From: Bacteroidales bacterium | Lineage (GTDB): Bacteria; Bacteroidota; Bacteroidia; Bacteroidales; UBA932 | Direction: 5' to 3' | DNA: 39,531 nt | Assembly: GCA_017561765.1 (NCBI GenBank) | Contig: JAFZBM010000036.1 | Span: 1-39,531, forward strand | Shown here: positions 16,329-25,788 of the stretch, one piece after another | Position numbering within the stretch: position 1 is the stretch's first letter | Layout of the letters: each line of letters starts with the position of its first letter | The notes under the pieces: model-generated | Told to the model about the DNA's origin: nothing | The model's input: the letters and a program-made list of their open reading frames with translations, nothing else | Databases searched by the model: none | Translations under genes and position numbers: made by a program

Positions 16329-16336
16329 TAACTTTG
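16329..16336 (+). promoter_or_regulatory. -7 box of the barrel-potABCD operon
   Basis: TAACTTTG, exact TAnnTTTG match, immediately after the LysR-type gene stop codon and 37 nt before the ATG at 16374. Confidence 0.6.
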
Positions 16337-16373
16337 CGTCGAAGTTGAACTAAATATCTTTTTATGGGAAGAA

Positions 16374-17420
16374 ATGAAGAAACTGCTTTTGTTCTTCGCA
16401 GCTTTGCTGCCGTGCTTCCTTGCGTTCTCGCAAGAGGCTGACGACACCGGCAGGTCCGTCGATGTTCAGTTTATTCCGCGCTTCGAGTACAATCCCTATT
16501 TTACGCCGGGACAGTCCGGTGACGGTTCAAGCGGAGCCTCGTTCGGTAATTCTTCAGTTTATACCCTCGTGGAAGGGACCCTTTCCGACCACGTATCTTT
16601 CACATTAAGCAATCACTGGCTCGCATGTACTTCCGGTGATTGGGCTGATGTCAAGTCACTGTATACATCCACGCTGTATTCTAATGCTTTCAACTGGCTC
16701 GATATAGCCACAGTGGATTTTTCTTTCGGGAACTGGACCTTCACTCTCGGCAAGGACTGCATTGCTACCGCCGGCTTCGAGTATGATGAGTGGGATGTGG
16801 ATGTGGATTATCTGCTTGTGGGGGATACCCCGCTCCTGGCGTCATATCTCTGGTATAATCTGCCTTCATATCAATGGGGCGCCAAACTGGGCTATTCGAT
16901 AGGGGAAAGCACTGCACTTGCCCTGCAGATGACCACGTCGCCGTTCGGTGAGCGTCCGTTCGCCAGCGGTCTCTACAACTATTCCCTCCAGTGGACCGGA
17001 GAGTACGGCCCTGTAAACAATATTTGGTCGGCGTCGATTATCCAGCGTCCTGACGGCGGTTTCGAGTGGCTGTGGGCCCTGACCCAGCGTTTTGCCTTCG
17101 GCGATTTTACCGCCGGTTTTGACTGGTACAATATTGCGGATGTGGACTTCGGCGAGGATGATGTGCCCTGCGAGTTCATAAGGGGCAACACCTTCCGTAC
17201 AACACTGGCGTGGGCGCCTTCGGACAAGTTCGACATGGGCCTGGCGTCCAATGTCTATACGCGTCTCGGAGATCTGTACGGCATGAACGCCGGCGCATTT
17301 TTCCATTATTGTCCCATCGAGCCCATCCGGCTTCATGCTGCTCTGGGATGGGATAAGGACACAAGCGCCATTTCAATCATGGCGGGTTTGAAAGTGAATT
17401 TGCATTTATTTCGACTTTAG
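16374..17420 (+). CDS. Outer-membrane beta-barrel protein upstream of potABCD
   Basis: 348 aa with a Sec signal peptide (MKKLLLFFAALLPCFLAFSQ, cleavage near residue 20). The rest is rich in aromatic residues in alternating beta-strand patterns (e.g. HVSFTLSNHWLA, WTFTLGKDCIATAGF, FTAGFDWYNIADVDF) and ends in a terminal strand KVNLHLFRL. This indicates an outer-membrane porin-like barrel, perhaps around 14-16 strands; I do not recognise a specific family. It lies 3 nt before potA and shares the promoter, so an outer-membrane channel for polyamines or a related cation is a reasonable but untested role. Confidence 0.85.
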   Translation: MKKLLLFFAALLPCFLAFSQEADDTGRSVDVQFIPRFEYNPYFTPGQSGDGSSGASFGNSSVYTLVEGTLSDHVSFTLSNHWLACTSGDWADVKSLYTSTLYSNAFNWLDIATVDFSFGNWTFTLGKDCIATAGFEYDEWDVDVDYLLVGDTPLLASYLWYNLPSYQWGAKLGYSIGESTALALQMTTSPFGERPFASGLYNYSLQWTGEYGPVNNIWSASIIQRPDGGFEWLWALTQRFAFGDFTAGFDWYNIADVDFGEDDVPCEFIRGNTFRTTLAWAPSDKFDMGLASNVYTRLGDLYGMNAGAFFHYCPIEPIRLHAALGWDKDTSAISIMAGLKVNLHLFRL

Positions 17421-17423
17421 TAG

Positions 17424-18809
17424 ATGGCAAAAGATTATATCATTGATATTCAGCATTTGAGCAAGTCCTATGGAGACGTCAAGGTGCTGGATGACATTAA
17501 TTTCTATATTCGCAGGGGAGAATTCATAACATTGCTCGGTCCGTCAGGATGCGGCAAGACTACGCTCCTCCGTCAGATTGCAGGTTTCATCGCCCCCGAC
17601 GAAGGGCGTATCCTTCTGGAAGGCAAGGACATCTCCGGCATTCCCCCTTACAAGCGCCCGCTCAATACGGTTTTCCAGCGCTACGCACTTTTCCCGCATC
17701 TGGACGTGTTCGACAATATCGCATTCGGCCTGAAGCTCCAGAAGCTGCCCGCGAAGGAAATTGAAGTGCGGGTGAAGAAGATGCTCAAGATGGTGTCGAT
17801 GACTGACTACGAAGACCGTTCGGTCGATTCTTTGTCGGGCGGACAGCAGCAGCGAGTCGCCATCGCCCGAGCCCTCGTCAACTATCCCAAGGTATTGCTC
17901 CTGGACGAGCCGCTTGCTGCACTTGATCTTAAGATGCGCAAGGATATGCAGATGGAACTCAAGGAGATACATCGCAAGATGGGCATCACCTTCATATATG
18001 TCACGCATGATCAGGAGGAGGCGCTGACACTGTCTGATACTATAGTGGTTCTGAACGAAGGCCGCATTCAGCAGATAGGCACGCCTACCGATATCTACAA
18101 CGAACCGGTAAACTCTTTCGTCGCGGACTTCATAGGCGAGTCCACTATCCTTAACGGTACAATGATACGCGACCGCAGGGTGGAATTCATGGGGCATGAG
18201 TTCGACTGCGTCGACGAGGGCTTCGGCGAGAATGTGCCCGTCGATGTCGTGGTACGTCCCGAGGATGTGTACATCATGAACCATCAGGAGGGCGCCCAGT
18301 TCAGCGGCGTCGTGCAGTCCTGCATCTTCAAGGGAGTCCATTACGAGATGTTCGTGGAGACCGACAAAGGCTATGAGCTGATGATACAGGACTACAATGC
18401 CTTTGAGCCGGGTTCCACCGTGGGCTTGCTCATACGCCCGTCCGATATACAGGTGATGCACAAAGAGCGCACAATCAATACCATCGAGGCGGAAGTGCTG
18501 GATTCGCACCATGTATCCATGCTCGGCGCTGAATGGGAATGTGAGGTGCCGGACGATGCGGCGACGGGCGATACCGTCATTGCCGAGGTGCCTTTCGACG
18601 GGATTGAGCTTCTCGACCATCAGGAGGACGGAAAACTGGCGGGGGAGGTGCACTTCCTGCTGTACAAGGGTGACCACTATCACCTGACCATTCTCACCGA
18701 CAACGGTGACCGCCTGTGGGTGGATACGGACGATATTTGGGACAAGGGGGACCTTGTCGGCATTGACATCAGGTCCGAAGCAATCAAACTGAAACTGAAG
18801 AATGATTAA
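17424..18809 (+). CDS. potA: Polyamine-type ABC transporter ATP-binding protein (PotA) with duplicated C-terminal module
   Basis: 461 aa against about 380 in E. coli. The nucleotide-binding domain is complete: Walker [11 protein letters not shown]-loop FQRYALFPH, signature LSGGQQQR, Walker [13 protein letters not shown] and the switch His in YVTHDQEEA. After residue ~240 there are two related modules of about 105 residues. [29 protein letters not shown] in the first corresponds to [29 protein letters not shown] in the second. These are TOBE-type regulatory repeats. It drives import of spermidine/putrescine or another cation through PotBC. Starts 3 nt after the barrel gene; overlaps potB by 8 nt. 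Confidence 0.95.
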   Translation: MAKDYIIDIQHLSKSYGDVKVLDDINFYIRRGEFITLLGPSGCGKTTLLRQIAGFIAPDEGRILLEGKDISGIPPYKRPLNTVFQRYALFPHLDVFDNIAFGLKLQKLPAKEIEVRVKKMLKMVSMTDYEDRSVDSLSGGQQQRVAIARALVNYPKVLLLDEPLAALDLKMRKDMQMELKEIHRKMGITFIYVTHDQEEALTLSDTIVVLNEGRIQQIGTPTDIYNEPVNSFVADFIGESTILNGTMIRDRRVEFMGHEFDCVDEGFGENVPVDVVVRPEDVYIMNHQEGAQFSGVVQSCIFKGVHYEMFVETDKGYELMIQDYNAFEPGSTVGLLIRPSDIQVMHKERTINTIEAEVLDSHHVSMLGAEWECEVPDDAATGDTVIAEVPFDGIELLDHQEDGKLAGEVHFLLYKGDHYHLTILTDNGDRLWVDTDDIWDKGDLVGIDIRSEAIKLKLKND

Positions 18810-19572
18810 GCGAAGTTACTGGAGTCTCCCGTACCTCATCTTCATGGTGGTGTTCGTGGTGCTGCCTCTCCTCTTGATTGTGCTGTATGCATTCCAGGAC
18901 GGTCACGGGCATCTCACCTTCGCCAACATCACCCGTTTCTTCACGGATTCGGACTCCCTCTCAACATTTGCACTCTCAATAGAGGTGGCAATAGAGAACA
19001 CGTTGATATGCATACTGTTAGGTTATCCTGCCGCTTGGATTCTGTCCAACCGGAAACTGAACCGCAGCGCTGTCACCGTGATGCTTTTCATCATGCCCAT
19101 GTGGATTAATGCTCTGATGCGCACGCTGGCTACTGCTGAGCTCTTCAGCATGCTGGGCTTCACCCTCGGCAAGGGCACGCTGCTCTTCGGTATGGTGTAC
19201 GACTACATTCCGTTCATGATCTATCCCATCTACAATACCCTGATGAAGATGGACAATTCATACGCGGAGGCCGCCGAAGACCTTGGGGCAACGCCCTGGA
19301 AGGTATTCTGGAAGGTTACGGTGCCGCTCTCGCTGCCCGGCGTCATGAGCGGCGTGCTGATGGTGTTCATGCCTACGGTCAGTACTTTTGCGATATCGGA
19401 GTTCCTCACCAACAACAAGATAAAGCTCTTCGGTACCATCATTCAGGAGAATATCAATTCAAGTATGTGGAACTACGGCGCGGCACTGGCGTTCATCATG
19501 TTGTTTATCATAGGTATTACCTCCTTGTTCGGCGAGAACAAGGAAACGCAGGCGGAAGGAGGGCTTATTTAG
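18802..19572 (+). CDS. potB: Polyamine ABC transporter permease (PotB)
   Basis: 256-aa inner-membrane permease with about six helices. The first ([20 protein letters not shown]) lies near the N-terminus. The cytoplasmic EAA loop that docks onto PotA reads [27 protein letters not shown]. Length and layout match PotB. Its start lies within the end of potA and it stops 3 nt before potC. Expected partner of PotC in the heterodimeric channel. Confidence 0.95.
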   Translation: MIKRSYWSLPYLIFMVVFVVLPLLLIVLYAFQDGHGHLTFANITRFFTDSDSLSTFALSIEVAIENTLICILLGYPAAWILSNRKLNRSAVTVMLFIMPMWINALMRTLATAELFSMLGFTLGKGTLLFGMVYDYIPFMIYPIYNTLMKMDNSYAEAAEDLGATPWKVFWKVTVPLSLPGVMSGVLMVFMPTVSTFAISEFLTNNKIKLFGTIIQENINSSMWNYGAALAFIMLFIIGITSLFGENKETQAEGGLI

Positions 19573-19575
19573 GCT

Positions 19576-20370
19576 ATGAAGAAAGTTTTGGCCAAGGCTT
19601 ACCTCTACCTGCTGCTGGCGATGCTCTATGCACCGCTGCTGTTCATTGCCGTATTTTCTTTTACCGAGTCCCGGGTTCTGGGTAACTGGACGGGATTCTC
19701 CACAAAGTTGTATTCTAACCTATTTACCGGCGGCATGAACGGCGGTTCGTCGCTGCTGGCGGCAGTGGAAAACACGCTTCTGATAGCGTTGATCGCGGCT
19801 GCGATATCTACTCTCCTCGGAACGGTGGCGGCAGTGGGCATCTTCAATCTCAAGGGGCGCAAAAAGCAGACGATGCAGTTCCTGAACAATATCCCTATGA
19901 TCAATCCGGATATAATCACCGGTGTATCGTTGTTCCTGCTCTTCGTCTTCCTGGGCTTCAGCCAGGGTTATACGACCGTGGTTCTGGCGCATGTCACTTT
20001 CTGCACGCCATATGTTGTCCTGAATGTGCTTCCGAAGCTTGCCCAGATGAATCCCAACATCTACGAAGCGGCCCTCGACCTGGGCGCCACTCCCGGCCAG
20101 GCTCTCTGGAAGGTGCTTGTACCCGAGCTGCGTCCGGGCATGATTTCTGGCTTCATACTGGCGTTCACCATGTCGCTCGACGATTTTGCCGTTACATTCT
20201 TCACCCGCGGAACCATAGGCCTCGAGACCCTGTCCACTTATATCTACGCGGATGCACGAAAGGGCGGCCTTACTCCCGAGTTGCGGCCCCTTATGACCAT
20301 CATCTTCCTGATAGTGCTTATTCTGCTGATAGTCATCAACATGAGGCAGGAAAAAATGAAAAAACAATAA
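19576..20370 (+). CDS. potC: Polyamine ABC transporter permease (PotC)
   Basis: 264-aa permease. Helix 1 is AYLYLLLAMLYAPLLFIAVFSF. The EAA loop is YEAALDLGATPGQALWKVLVPELRPG, followed by SLDDFAVTFFTRG, which is characteristic of PotC. The C-terminus is basic (NMRQEKMKKQ). It pairs with PotB. It ends 4 nt before potD. Confidence 0.95.
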   Translation: MKKVLAKAYLYLLLAMLYAPLLFIAVFSFTESRVLGNWTGFSTKLYSNLFTGGMNGGSSLLAAVENTLLIALIAAAISTLLGTVAAVGIFNLKGRKKQTMQFLNNIPMINPDIITGVSLFLLFVFLGFSQGYTTVVLAHVTFCTPYVVLNVLPKLAQMNPNIYEAALDLGATPGQALWKVLVPELRPGMISGFILAFTMSLDDFAVTFFTRGTIGLETLSTYIYADARKGGLTPELRPLMTIIFLIVLILLIVINMRQEKMKKQ

Positions 20371-20374
20371 ATCA

Positions 20375-21670
20375 ATGAGAAAGATTTTTACCATATTTGC
20401 TGCGGCCGCAGTACTCTGTGCCTGCTCCCAGAACAGGGATCAGATACTTAAAGTGTACAACTGGTCCGACTACATCGATGAAACCGTAATCCCGGAGTTC
20501 GAAGCGTGGTATGAGGAGCAGACGGGCGAGAAGGTGAAGGTAATATACCAGACCTTCGACGTCAACGAGACCATGCTCTCCAAGATAGAAAAGGGCCATG
20601 AAGATTTCGACGTTCTCTGCCCCTCTGATTATATCATCGAGCGCATGCTTCAGAACCATCTGCTGTTGCCCATTGACAGGAATTTCGGCGATACCCCTAA
20701 TTATATCGACGAAAACTTGTCTCCTTATGTGCGCGACCGTTTCGACAAGATGAGCGGAGGTAGTTTCAACGCCAACGATTATGCCGTCGGTTACATGTGG
20801 GGGACAACAGGAATCATTTACAACGCCAAGTACGTCACCGACGAGGAAGCATCTACATGGGATGTTCTCCGCAATCCGAAATTTGCCGGCAAGATATTCA
20901 TCAAAGACTCTCCGCGTGACGTTTATTCCCAGATTATAATCTTTCTGCGCCATCAGGACGTGCTGGACGGCAAGGTTACCCTGGATGACCTTATGTATGA
21001 CTCTTCTTATGAGTCGCTGGAAGCCGTGGAGGCATATATGAAGCAGGTCAGGCCGCTTGTGGCCGGATGGGAGGCCGATTTCGGCAAGGACCAGATGACG
21101 CAGGAGCGCGGTTGGATAAGCCTTAACTGGAGCGGTGACGGAGTGTGGGCGATAGAAGAAGCCGCTGAAATGGGTGTCGATCTTCGTTATTCTCTTCCGA
21201 AGGAAGGCTTTGCGGTGTGGTTCGACGGCTGGGTAATACCCAAGTTCGCGCAGAATGTCAGGGCCGCGAAATACTGGATCAACTTCATGAGCAGGCCCGA
21301 TATCGTTATACGTAACGTGGAATATACAGGTTATGTGTCGGTGAGCGGTGCCCCGGAGGTGCTGGAGGCGTTTTCGGATGAGAAATACAATCCCATCGAC
21401 CTTACGTACTTCTTTGGCCCCGGAGCTGATTCTGCCCGCGTGAATCCGGTACTCTATCCCGATAAGTCCGACATAGAGCGCAGTACCCAGGAGCATGACT
21501 GGGGAGACAAGACTCCGCAGCTTGTGGAAATGTGGGCGCGCGTAAAGGGCGAGAACGCTTCCGGCATGACAATAGTGGTGGTAAGCGTGTTCATGGTCGC
21601 CCTTGTGGGCTTTGCAGTATGGAGCAGGGTGGCCAAAAGCCGCCGCAGGAAGCGTGGCAGGCGCCGTTAA
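20375..21670 (+). CDS. potD: Polyamine-binding lipoprotein (PotD/PotF-like) with C-terminal membrane helix
   Basis: 431 aa, larger than typical PotD (about 350). The signal ends in a lipobox with Cys17 (AVLCAC), so the N-terminus should be lipid-modified. The solute-binding part opens LKVYNWSDYIDETVIPEFE, the hallmark of PotD/PotF, and includes FDVLCPSDYIIERM, YAVGYMWGTTGIIYNAKY and EGFAVWFDGWVIP. Unusually, residues about 400-421 form a second membrane segment (MTIVVVSVFMVALVGFAVW) followed by a very basic tail (RRRKRGRRR). The protein therefore seems fixed to the inner membrane at both ends. Last gene of the operon; a hairpin follows at 21693-21733. Confidence 0.93.
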   Translation: MRKIFTIFAAAAVLCACSQNRDQILKVYNWSDYIDETVIPEFEAWYEEQTGEKVKVIYQTFDVNETMLSKIEKGHEDFDVLCPSDYIIERMLQNHLLLPIDRNFGDTPNYIDENLSPYVRDRFDKMSGGSFNANDYAVGYMWGTTGIIYNAKYVTDEEASTWDVLRNPKFAGKIFIKDSPRDVYSQIIIFLRHQDVLDGKVTLDDLMYDSSYESLEAVEAYMKQVRPLVAGWEADFGKDQMTQERGWISLNWSGDGVWAIEEAAEMGVDLRYSLPKEGFAVWFDGWVIPKFAQNVRAAKYWINFMSRPDIVIRNVEYTGYVSVSGAPEVLEAFSDEKYNPIDLTYFFGPGADSARVNPVLYPDKSDIERSTQEHDWGDKTPQLVEMWARVKGENASGMTIVVVSVFMVALVGFAVWSRVAKSRRRKRGRRR

Positions 21671-21692
21671 GAGGATACTTCCAATAGAATTA

Positions 21693-21733
21693 GTTTTCCC
21701 GTCCTTACTAATTGGTAGTCAGGACGGGAAACT
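21693..21733 (+). terminator. Hairpin terminator after potD
   Basis: GTTTTCCCGTCCT is repeated inverted as AGGACGGGAAAC across a 15-nt loop, followed by TATTTTGTT. It lies 23 nt after the potD stop, in the 100-bp convergent gap with the LptF/G gene. Confidence 0.65.
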
Positions 21734-21734
21734 A

Positions 21735-21757
21735 TTTTGTTAAAAGCATTAACAAAA
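21735..21757. repeat. AT-rich inverted repeat before the LptF/G gene end
   Basis: TTTTGTTAA, loop AAGCA, TTAACAAAA: a perfect 9-bp stem beside the stronger potD hairpin and 14 bp beyond the stop of the minus-strand LptF/G gene. It may help end that transcript, but no long T-run follows. Confidence 0.45.
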
Positions 21758-21770
21758 ATGTTATAGCGGC

Positions 21771-22865
21771 TTATTTCGGTGCGAGCTTGTACAAAACGGC
21801 CGCTATGGCGATGTAGACGAAGTTCGGGAGCCACAAGGCCAGTCCCGCGGACATAGTTCCCGTGAAGACGAACATCTCGCTGAACTTCAGGAAGAGGATA
21901 TAGAGGAATGCAAGGCCAATTCCGAGCGCGAGGTTGAAACCTATTCCGCCGCGCTTCTTCTTGCTGGTAAGGGCAACGGCCATGATGGTCAGTATGAAGG
22001 CGGAGAAGGGCAGAGTCATGCGGCGGTTCTTCTCGATCTGGGCGTACATCACATTGGCGTCACCCCTCATCTTCTGGGTGGCGATAAGGGCATTGAGGTC
22101 TTTCTGCGGGAGCGTTTCCACGGTTTTCTGGTTACGGTAGAAATCGCTCAGCTTTAGCGCTATCACAGTATCAAGCGTTTCTCCGCAGCGCACATGGTCT
22201 TCCAGGCCGGTCGTGTAGTCGCGTATGAAGTAGCGTCTAAGGTGCCATCCGTCCATGGTGCTGTCCCACACCGCCGATTCGGCGGTAAGCTTTGACACCA
22301 GCTTGTTGTTCTCTATGCTTTCCAGCGTGAACTTGTAGGCTGTGTTGTTGTATGCGCTGAACGACTGCACGTAAATGAACTGACCGGGCGCAATCTGGTA
22401 GTGTACGTTGTTGCGGCTGTACTTGGTGTAGTTCTGGTCCACGTATTTGGTCTCGAATTCCACTCGGGTGGCGTTGGACCGAGGTATTATGAACAGGTTC
22501 AGGCACAGGGAGAAAAGGGCTATTATGGCCGCCGACACAATATACGGCAGCATCATCCTGTGGTAGCTCACTCCGCCCGACAGGATGGCTATTATCTCCG
22601 AGTTCGCGGCCATCCTGGAGGTGAAGAAAATCACCGTAATGAACACGAACAGAGGGGAGAACATGTTGATGAAGTAGGGGATGAAGTTCACATAGTAATC
22701 AAATATGATGGACTGCACGGGGACTTCGTGCTCCACGAAATTCTCGATCTTTTCCGAGATGTCGAATATGATGACTATGCCTATGATAATCAACAGCGCT
22801 ATGAAGAAGGTCACCAGGAACTTCTTCATTATGTACCAGTCGAGTATTTTGGGCTTGAGTGTCAT
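21771..22865 (-). CDS. LPS export permease LptF/LptG family (YjgP/YjgQ)
   Basis: 364 aa. The pattern is N-terminal helices (MKKFLVTFFIALLIIIGIVIIF; FINMFSPLFVFITVIFF), a periplasmic beta-jellyroll (about 115-265) and C-terminal helices, as in LptF/LptG. The conserved early motif (LDWYIMKKFLVTF) and the SEIIAILSGGVSYHRMMLP stretch are typical of the family. With LptB it would extract LPS from the inner membrane. Bacteroidota often have two such permeases, so LptF versus LptG cannot be assigned. Its ATG overlaps the tgt stop codon by one base, so the two form an operon. Confidence 0.92.
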   Translation of the reverse strand: MTLKPKILDWYIMKKFLVTFFIALLIIIGIVIIFDISEKIENFVEHEVPVQSIIFDYYVNFIPYFINMFSPLFVFITVIFFTSRMAANSEIIAILSGGVSYHRMMLPYIVSAAIIALFSLCLNLFIIPRSNATRVEFETKYVDQNYTKYSRNNVHYQIAPGQFIYVQSFSAYNNTAYKFTLESIENNKLVSKLTAESAVWDSTMDGWHLRRYFIRDYTTGLEDHVRCGETLDTVIALKLSDFYRNQKTVETLPQKDLNALIATQKMRGDANVMYAQIEKNRRMTLPFSAFILTIMAVALTSKKKRGGIGFNLALGIGLAFLYILFLKFSEMFVFTGTMSAGLALWLPNFVYIAIAAVLYKLAPK

Positions 22866-23998
22866 TAGAGTCTTCGGGTGATGCGTTTCACTGCGGCTTC
22901 CTTCCAGGGCGTGAAATCGCCGTTTTCTATATGTATGCGCGCCTGTCTCACAAGGTCGAGGTAGAACGCCAGGTTGTGTTCGCTGGCAAGCATAGCTGCA
23001 AACATCTCGCCGGCTATGAACAGGTGGTGCAGGTAAGCGCGCGTGTAGGCGTGATCTACGAAAGAAGTGCCTTCCGGGTCGATTTCGGTAAAGTCGTCAG
23101 CCCATTTGGCGTTGCGCATGTTCATGATGCCGTTCCATGTAAAGAGCATTCCGTTTCGGCCGTTGCGCGTCGGCATCACGCAGTCGAACATGTCGACGCC
23201 GCGGGCGATGCTTTCCAGAATGTTCGCAGGAGTGCCGACACCCATAAGGTACCTGGCCCTGTCCTGGGGGATAACCGGGTCCAGAACCTCCAGCATTTCG
23301 TACATGACCTCGACCGGCTCTCCGACTGCAAGGCCGCCTATGGCTATCCCGACTTTCGAGTACTCCAAGGCGTGTTCCGCAGCCATGACGCGCAGGTCGG
23401 GCCAGGTGCATCCCTGAATGATGGGGAAGAAGGTCTGCTCATGTCCGTAAAGCGGTTCCGTCTCTTCAAAGCGACTGGAGTAACGCTCCAGCCAGCCTTG
23501 CGTAAGTTTCAGTGACTTAAGCGCATAGTCCCTGTCGGCATCGCCCGGGCAGCATTCGTCCAGGGCCATCATTATGTCTGCTCCTATTATGCGCTGGGTG
23601 TCAACGTTGTTCTCCGGAGTGAACAGATGGCGAGAGCCGTCTATATGAGACTGGAACCTGCAGCCTTCGGGCGTAATCTTGCGGATCTGGCTGAGGCTGA
23701 AAATCTGGAAGCCGCCGCTGTCGGTAAGTATGGGACAGTCCCAGTTCTCGAATTTGTGAAGCCCGCCGGCGGCGCGCAGGGTGTCGAGCCCGGGCCGCAG
23801 GTAGAGGTGATAGGTGTTGCCGAGAATGATCTCGGCCTTGATGTCCTCCTTCAAATCCCTGTGATAGACACCCTTTACCGACCCGACCGTTCCTACGGGC
23901 ATGAAGATCGGCGTGCGTATCTGGCCGTGATCGGTTGAAATCACGCCCGTACGTGCCGAGGAGCCGGGGTCGGATGCTGTCTTCACAAATGAGAACAT
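22865..23998 (-). CDS. tgt: tRNA-guanine(34) transglycosylase (Tgt) lacking the zinc cysteines
   Basis: 377 aa. It exchanges guanine-34 in GUN-anticodon tRNAs for preQ1/queuine. Active-site motifs are intact: PIFMPVGTVGSVKG, LGNTYHLYLRPG, TDSGGFQ (Asp93), GGLAVGE and the nucleophile in DMFDCVMPTRNGRNG (Asp272). The normal zinc site (DPECxCxxC... with a later His) instead reads DPEGTSFVDHAYTRAYLHHL at 308-327, so all three cysteines are missing. My memory is that other Bacteroidota Tgt look similar. ATG 23998 starts MFSFVK, with a TACTTTTG box only 4 nt upstream, implying a leaderless mRNA; upstream in-frame codons lie in the divergent promoter. Confidence 0.95.
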   Translation of the reverse strand: MFSFVKTASDPGSSARTGVISTDHGQIRTPIFMPVGTVGSVKGVYHRDLKEDIKAEIILGNTYHLYLRPGLDTLRAAGGLHKFENWDCPILTDSGGFQIFSLSQIRKITPEGCRFQSHIDGSRHLFTPENNVDTQRIIGADIMMALDECCPGDADRDYALKSLKLTQGWLERYSSRFEETEPLYGHEQTFFPIIQGCTWPDLRVMAAEHALEYSKVGIAIGGLAVGEPVEVMYEMLEVLDPVIPQDRARYLMGVGTPANILESIARGVDMFDCVMPTRNGRNGMLFTWNGIMNMRNAKWADDFTEIDPEGTSFVDHAYTRAYLHHLFIAGEMFAAMLASEHNLAFYLDLVRQARIHIENGDFTPWKEAAVKRITRRL

Positions 23999-24002
23999 AG
24001 TG

Positions 24003-24010
24003 CAAAAGTA
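24003..24010 (-). promoter_or_regulatory. -7 box of tgt
   Basis: Minus-strand TACTTTTG, exact TAnnTTTG match, with 4 nt between it and the ATG. It has the shortest spacing in the window, so the transcript probably starts on the start codon. Confidence 0.65.
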
Positions 24011-24022
24011 CGGAAAAAATCG

Positions 24023-24030
24023 TATATTTG
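24023..24030 (+). promoter_or_regulatory. -7 box of the nucleoside permease-dut-murF operon
   Basis: TATATTTG, exact TAnnTTTG match, 43 nt before the ATG at 24074, and 12 bp from the divergent tgt box. Confidence 0.6.
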
Positions 24031-24073
24031 TATGTTTACCCGGTACGGACAATAACATTTAACCATAAAGCAG

Positions 24074-25357
24074 ATGAAAATCAAACCCATTACCGTCAAG
24101 CTTGTCTTGATGAATTTCCTGGAATTTGCAGTCTGGGGAGCTTATCTTACTTCTCTCGGCCGTTATCTCGGCAATATCGGCCTTGGCTCGCAGATCAAGT
24201 GGTTCTTTGCGATGCAGGGCATCGTTTCCATCTTCATGCCCACCCTCATGGGTATAGTGGCGGACCGCAAGATCGAGGCCCAGAAGGTGCTGTCCCTCTG
24301 TCACGGAATCGCCGGTTTGTTCATGATCGGCGCGGGACTGTATTGTATGAATGCGGGTGATGCGGTGGCATTCGCGCCCTTGTTCATTTTGTACAGCGTG
24401 AGCGTCGCATTCTTCATGCCTACCATTGCAATAGCCAACTCCGTGGCGTACAATGCGCTGGGCAAGGAGGGAATGGATCCCGTAGTGGCTTTCCCTCCGA
24501 TACGTGTTTTCGGTACCGTGGGCTTCATCTGCAGCATGCTGCTGACCAACTTCCTCAAGATAGGCGGCGTGGCCATGCAGGACTCTTACACCCAGCTGTT
24601 CTCGTCGGGTATCCTGTCCTTGCTGCTTTGCGGCTATGCGCTGACGATGCCGGCCTGCCCTGTAAACAAGTCTGCGGAGAAGCAGTCATTTGCCGACGCC
24701 TTCGGCCTCAAGGCCTTCTCGCTCTTCAAGGACGGTCAGTTCGCCATATTCTTCATATTCTCCATGCTGCTTGGCGCTTCGCTCCAGATTACCAACGGCT
24801 ACGCAAACACCTTCCTGGGCTCGTTCGCGGCCGATCCCGCCCTGGCCAATACTTTCGCGGTAAAGAACTCCAATGCCCTCATCGCCATCAGCCAGGCGTC
24901 GGAAACCCTGTGTATCCTGCTCATCCCGTTCTTCATGAAGAAGTTCGGCATCAAGAAGGTAATGCTGATAGCAATGTTCGCCTGGGTGTTCCGTTTCGGC
25001 TTCTTCGGCCTCGGAAATCCCGCCATGCCGGGAGTGCTGCTCTTCATCCTGAGCTGCATTGTTTACGGTGTCGCGTTCGACTTCTTCAATATTTCCGGAT
25101 CGCTTTATGTTGAACAGAATACAACTACCGATATCCGCTCCAGCGCTCAGGGCGTGTTCATGCTGATGACCAACGGACTCGGCGCGACCATCGGTACGCT
25201 CGCCGCCGGCGGCGTTGTTGATGCGGTCGGAGTATTCCAGGATCCCGGCAAGTGGTCCACGGCATGGTATATCTTCGCCGGTTACGCCTTCGTGGTCGCG
25301 GTGCTCTTCATGATCCTGTTCAAGGATCCGCAGAAGAAAAAGGCAGTAGCGCAATGA
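24074..25357 (+). CDS. MFS nucleoside permease, NupG-like
   Basis: 427 aa with about 12 hydrophobic helices. It opens [23 protein letters not shown], the start motif of the NupG/XapB nucleoside:H+ symporter group, followed by [20 protein letters not shown] and [20 protein letters not shown]. The later part includes [25 protein letters not shown], also typical. It should import nucleosides across the inner membrane. It overlaps dut by ATGA, which connects nucleoside uptake with dUTP control in one transcript. Confidence 0.92.
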   Translation: MKIKPITVKLVLMNFLEFAVWGAYLTSLGRYLGNIGLGSQIKWFFAMQGIVSIFMPTLMGIVADRKIEAQKVLSLCHGIAGLFMIGAGLYCMNAGDAVAFAPLFILYSVSVAFFMPTIAIANSVAYNALGKEGMDPVVAFPPIRVFGTVGFICSMLLTNFLKIGGVAMQDSYTQLFSSGILSLLLCGYALTMPACPVNKSAEKQSFADAFGLKAFSLFKDGQFAIFFIFSMLLGASLQITNGYANTFLGSFAADPALANTFAVKNSNALIAISQASETLCILLIPFFMKKFGIKKVMLIAMFAWVFRFGFFGLGNPAMPGVLLFILSCIVYGVAFDFFNISGSLYVEQNTTTDIRSSAQGVFMLMTNGLGATIGTLAAGGVVDAVGVFQDPGKWSTAWYIFAGYAFVVAVLFMILFKDPQKKKAVAQ

Positions 25358-25788
25358 AGGTCAAGGTAATTAACCGCAGTTCGAATCCCTTGCCCCAATA
25401 TGCCACGGATCTGGCTGCGGGGCTGGATGTGCGTGCCGACAATCCCGAACCCATTGTGCTGAAGCCTCTTGGCAGGGCGATGGTGCCTACCGGGCTTTTT
25501 CTCGAGATCCCTGCCGGATATGAAGTCCAGGTGCGTCCCAGAAGCGGCCTGGCGGCAAAAAAGGGCATCAGCGTGCTCAATGCGCCGGGAACCATCGACG
25601 CCGATTATCGCGGCGAGGTGTGCGTAATCCTCGTGAACCTGTCGTCGGAGGATTTCGTGGTTGAAAGGGGAGAGCGCATTGCACAGCTGGTGCTTGCCCG
25701 TCACGAGCGGGTTGAATGGGAGAGCGTGGAAAAGCTTGCCGACTCCGCTCGTGGAGAAGGCGGTTTCGGAAGTACGGGAACGAAATGA
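25354..25788 (+). CDS. dut: dUTP diphosphatase (Dut)
   Basis: 144-aa trimeric dUTPase converting dUTP to dUMP and pyrophosphate. All five motifs are present: 1, [12 protein letters not shown]; 2, [11 protein letters not shown]; 3, [15 protein letters not shown]; 4, [12 protein letters not shown]; 5, GFGSTG at the C-terminus. ATG 25354 overlaps the permease stop (ATGA); an upstream in-frame start would lie inside the permease. The stop in turn overlaps murF (ATGA), so three genes are chained by overlaps. Confidence 0.97.
   Translation: MKVKVINRSSNPLPQYATDLAAGLDVRADNPEPIVLKPLGRAMVPTGLFLEIPAGYEVQVRPRSGLAAKKGISVLNAPGTIDADYRGEVCVILVNLSSEDFVVERGERIAQLVLARHERVEWESVEKLADSARGEGGFGSTGTK

Noticed and set aside
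17544..18683. Minus-strand reading frame inside potA
   Set aside because: Shadow of the ABC ATPase; composition is His/Leu/Val-rich without motifs.
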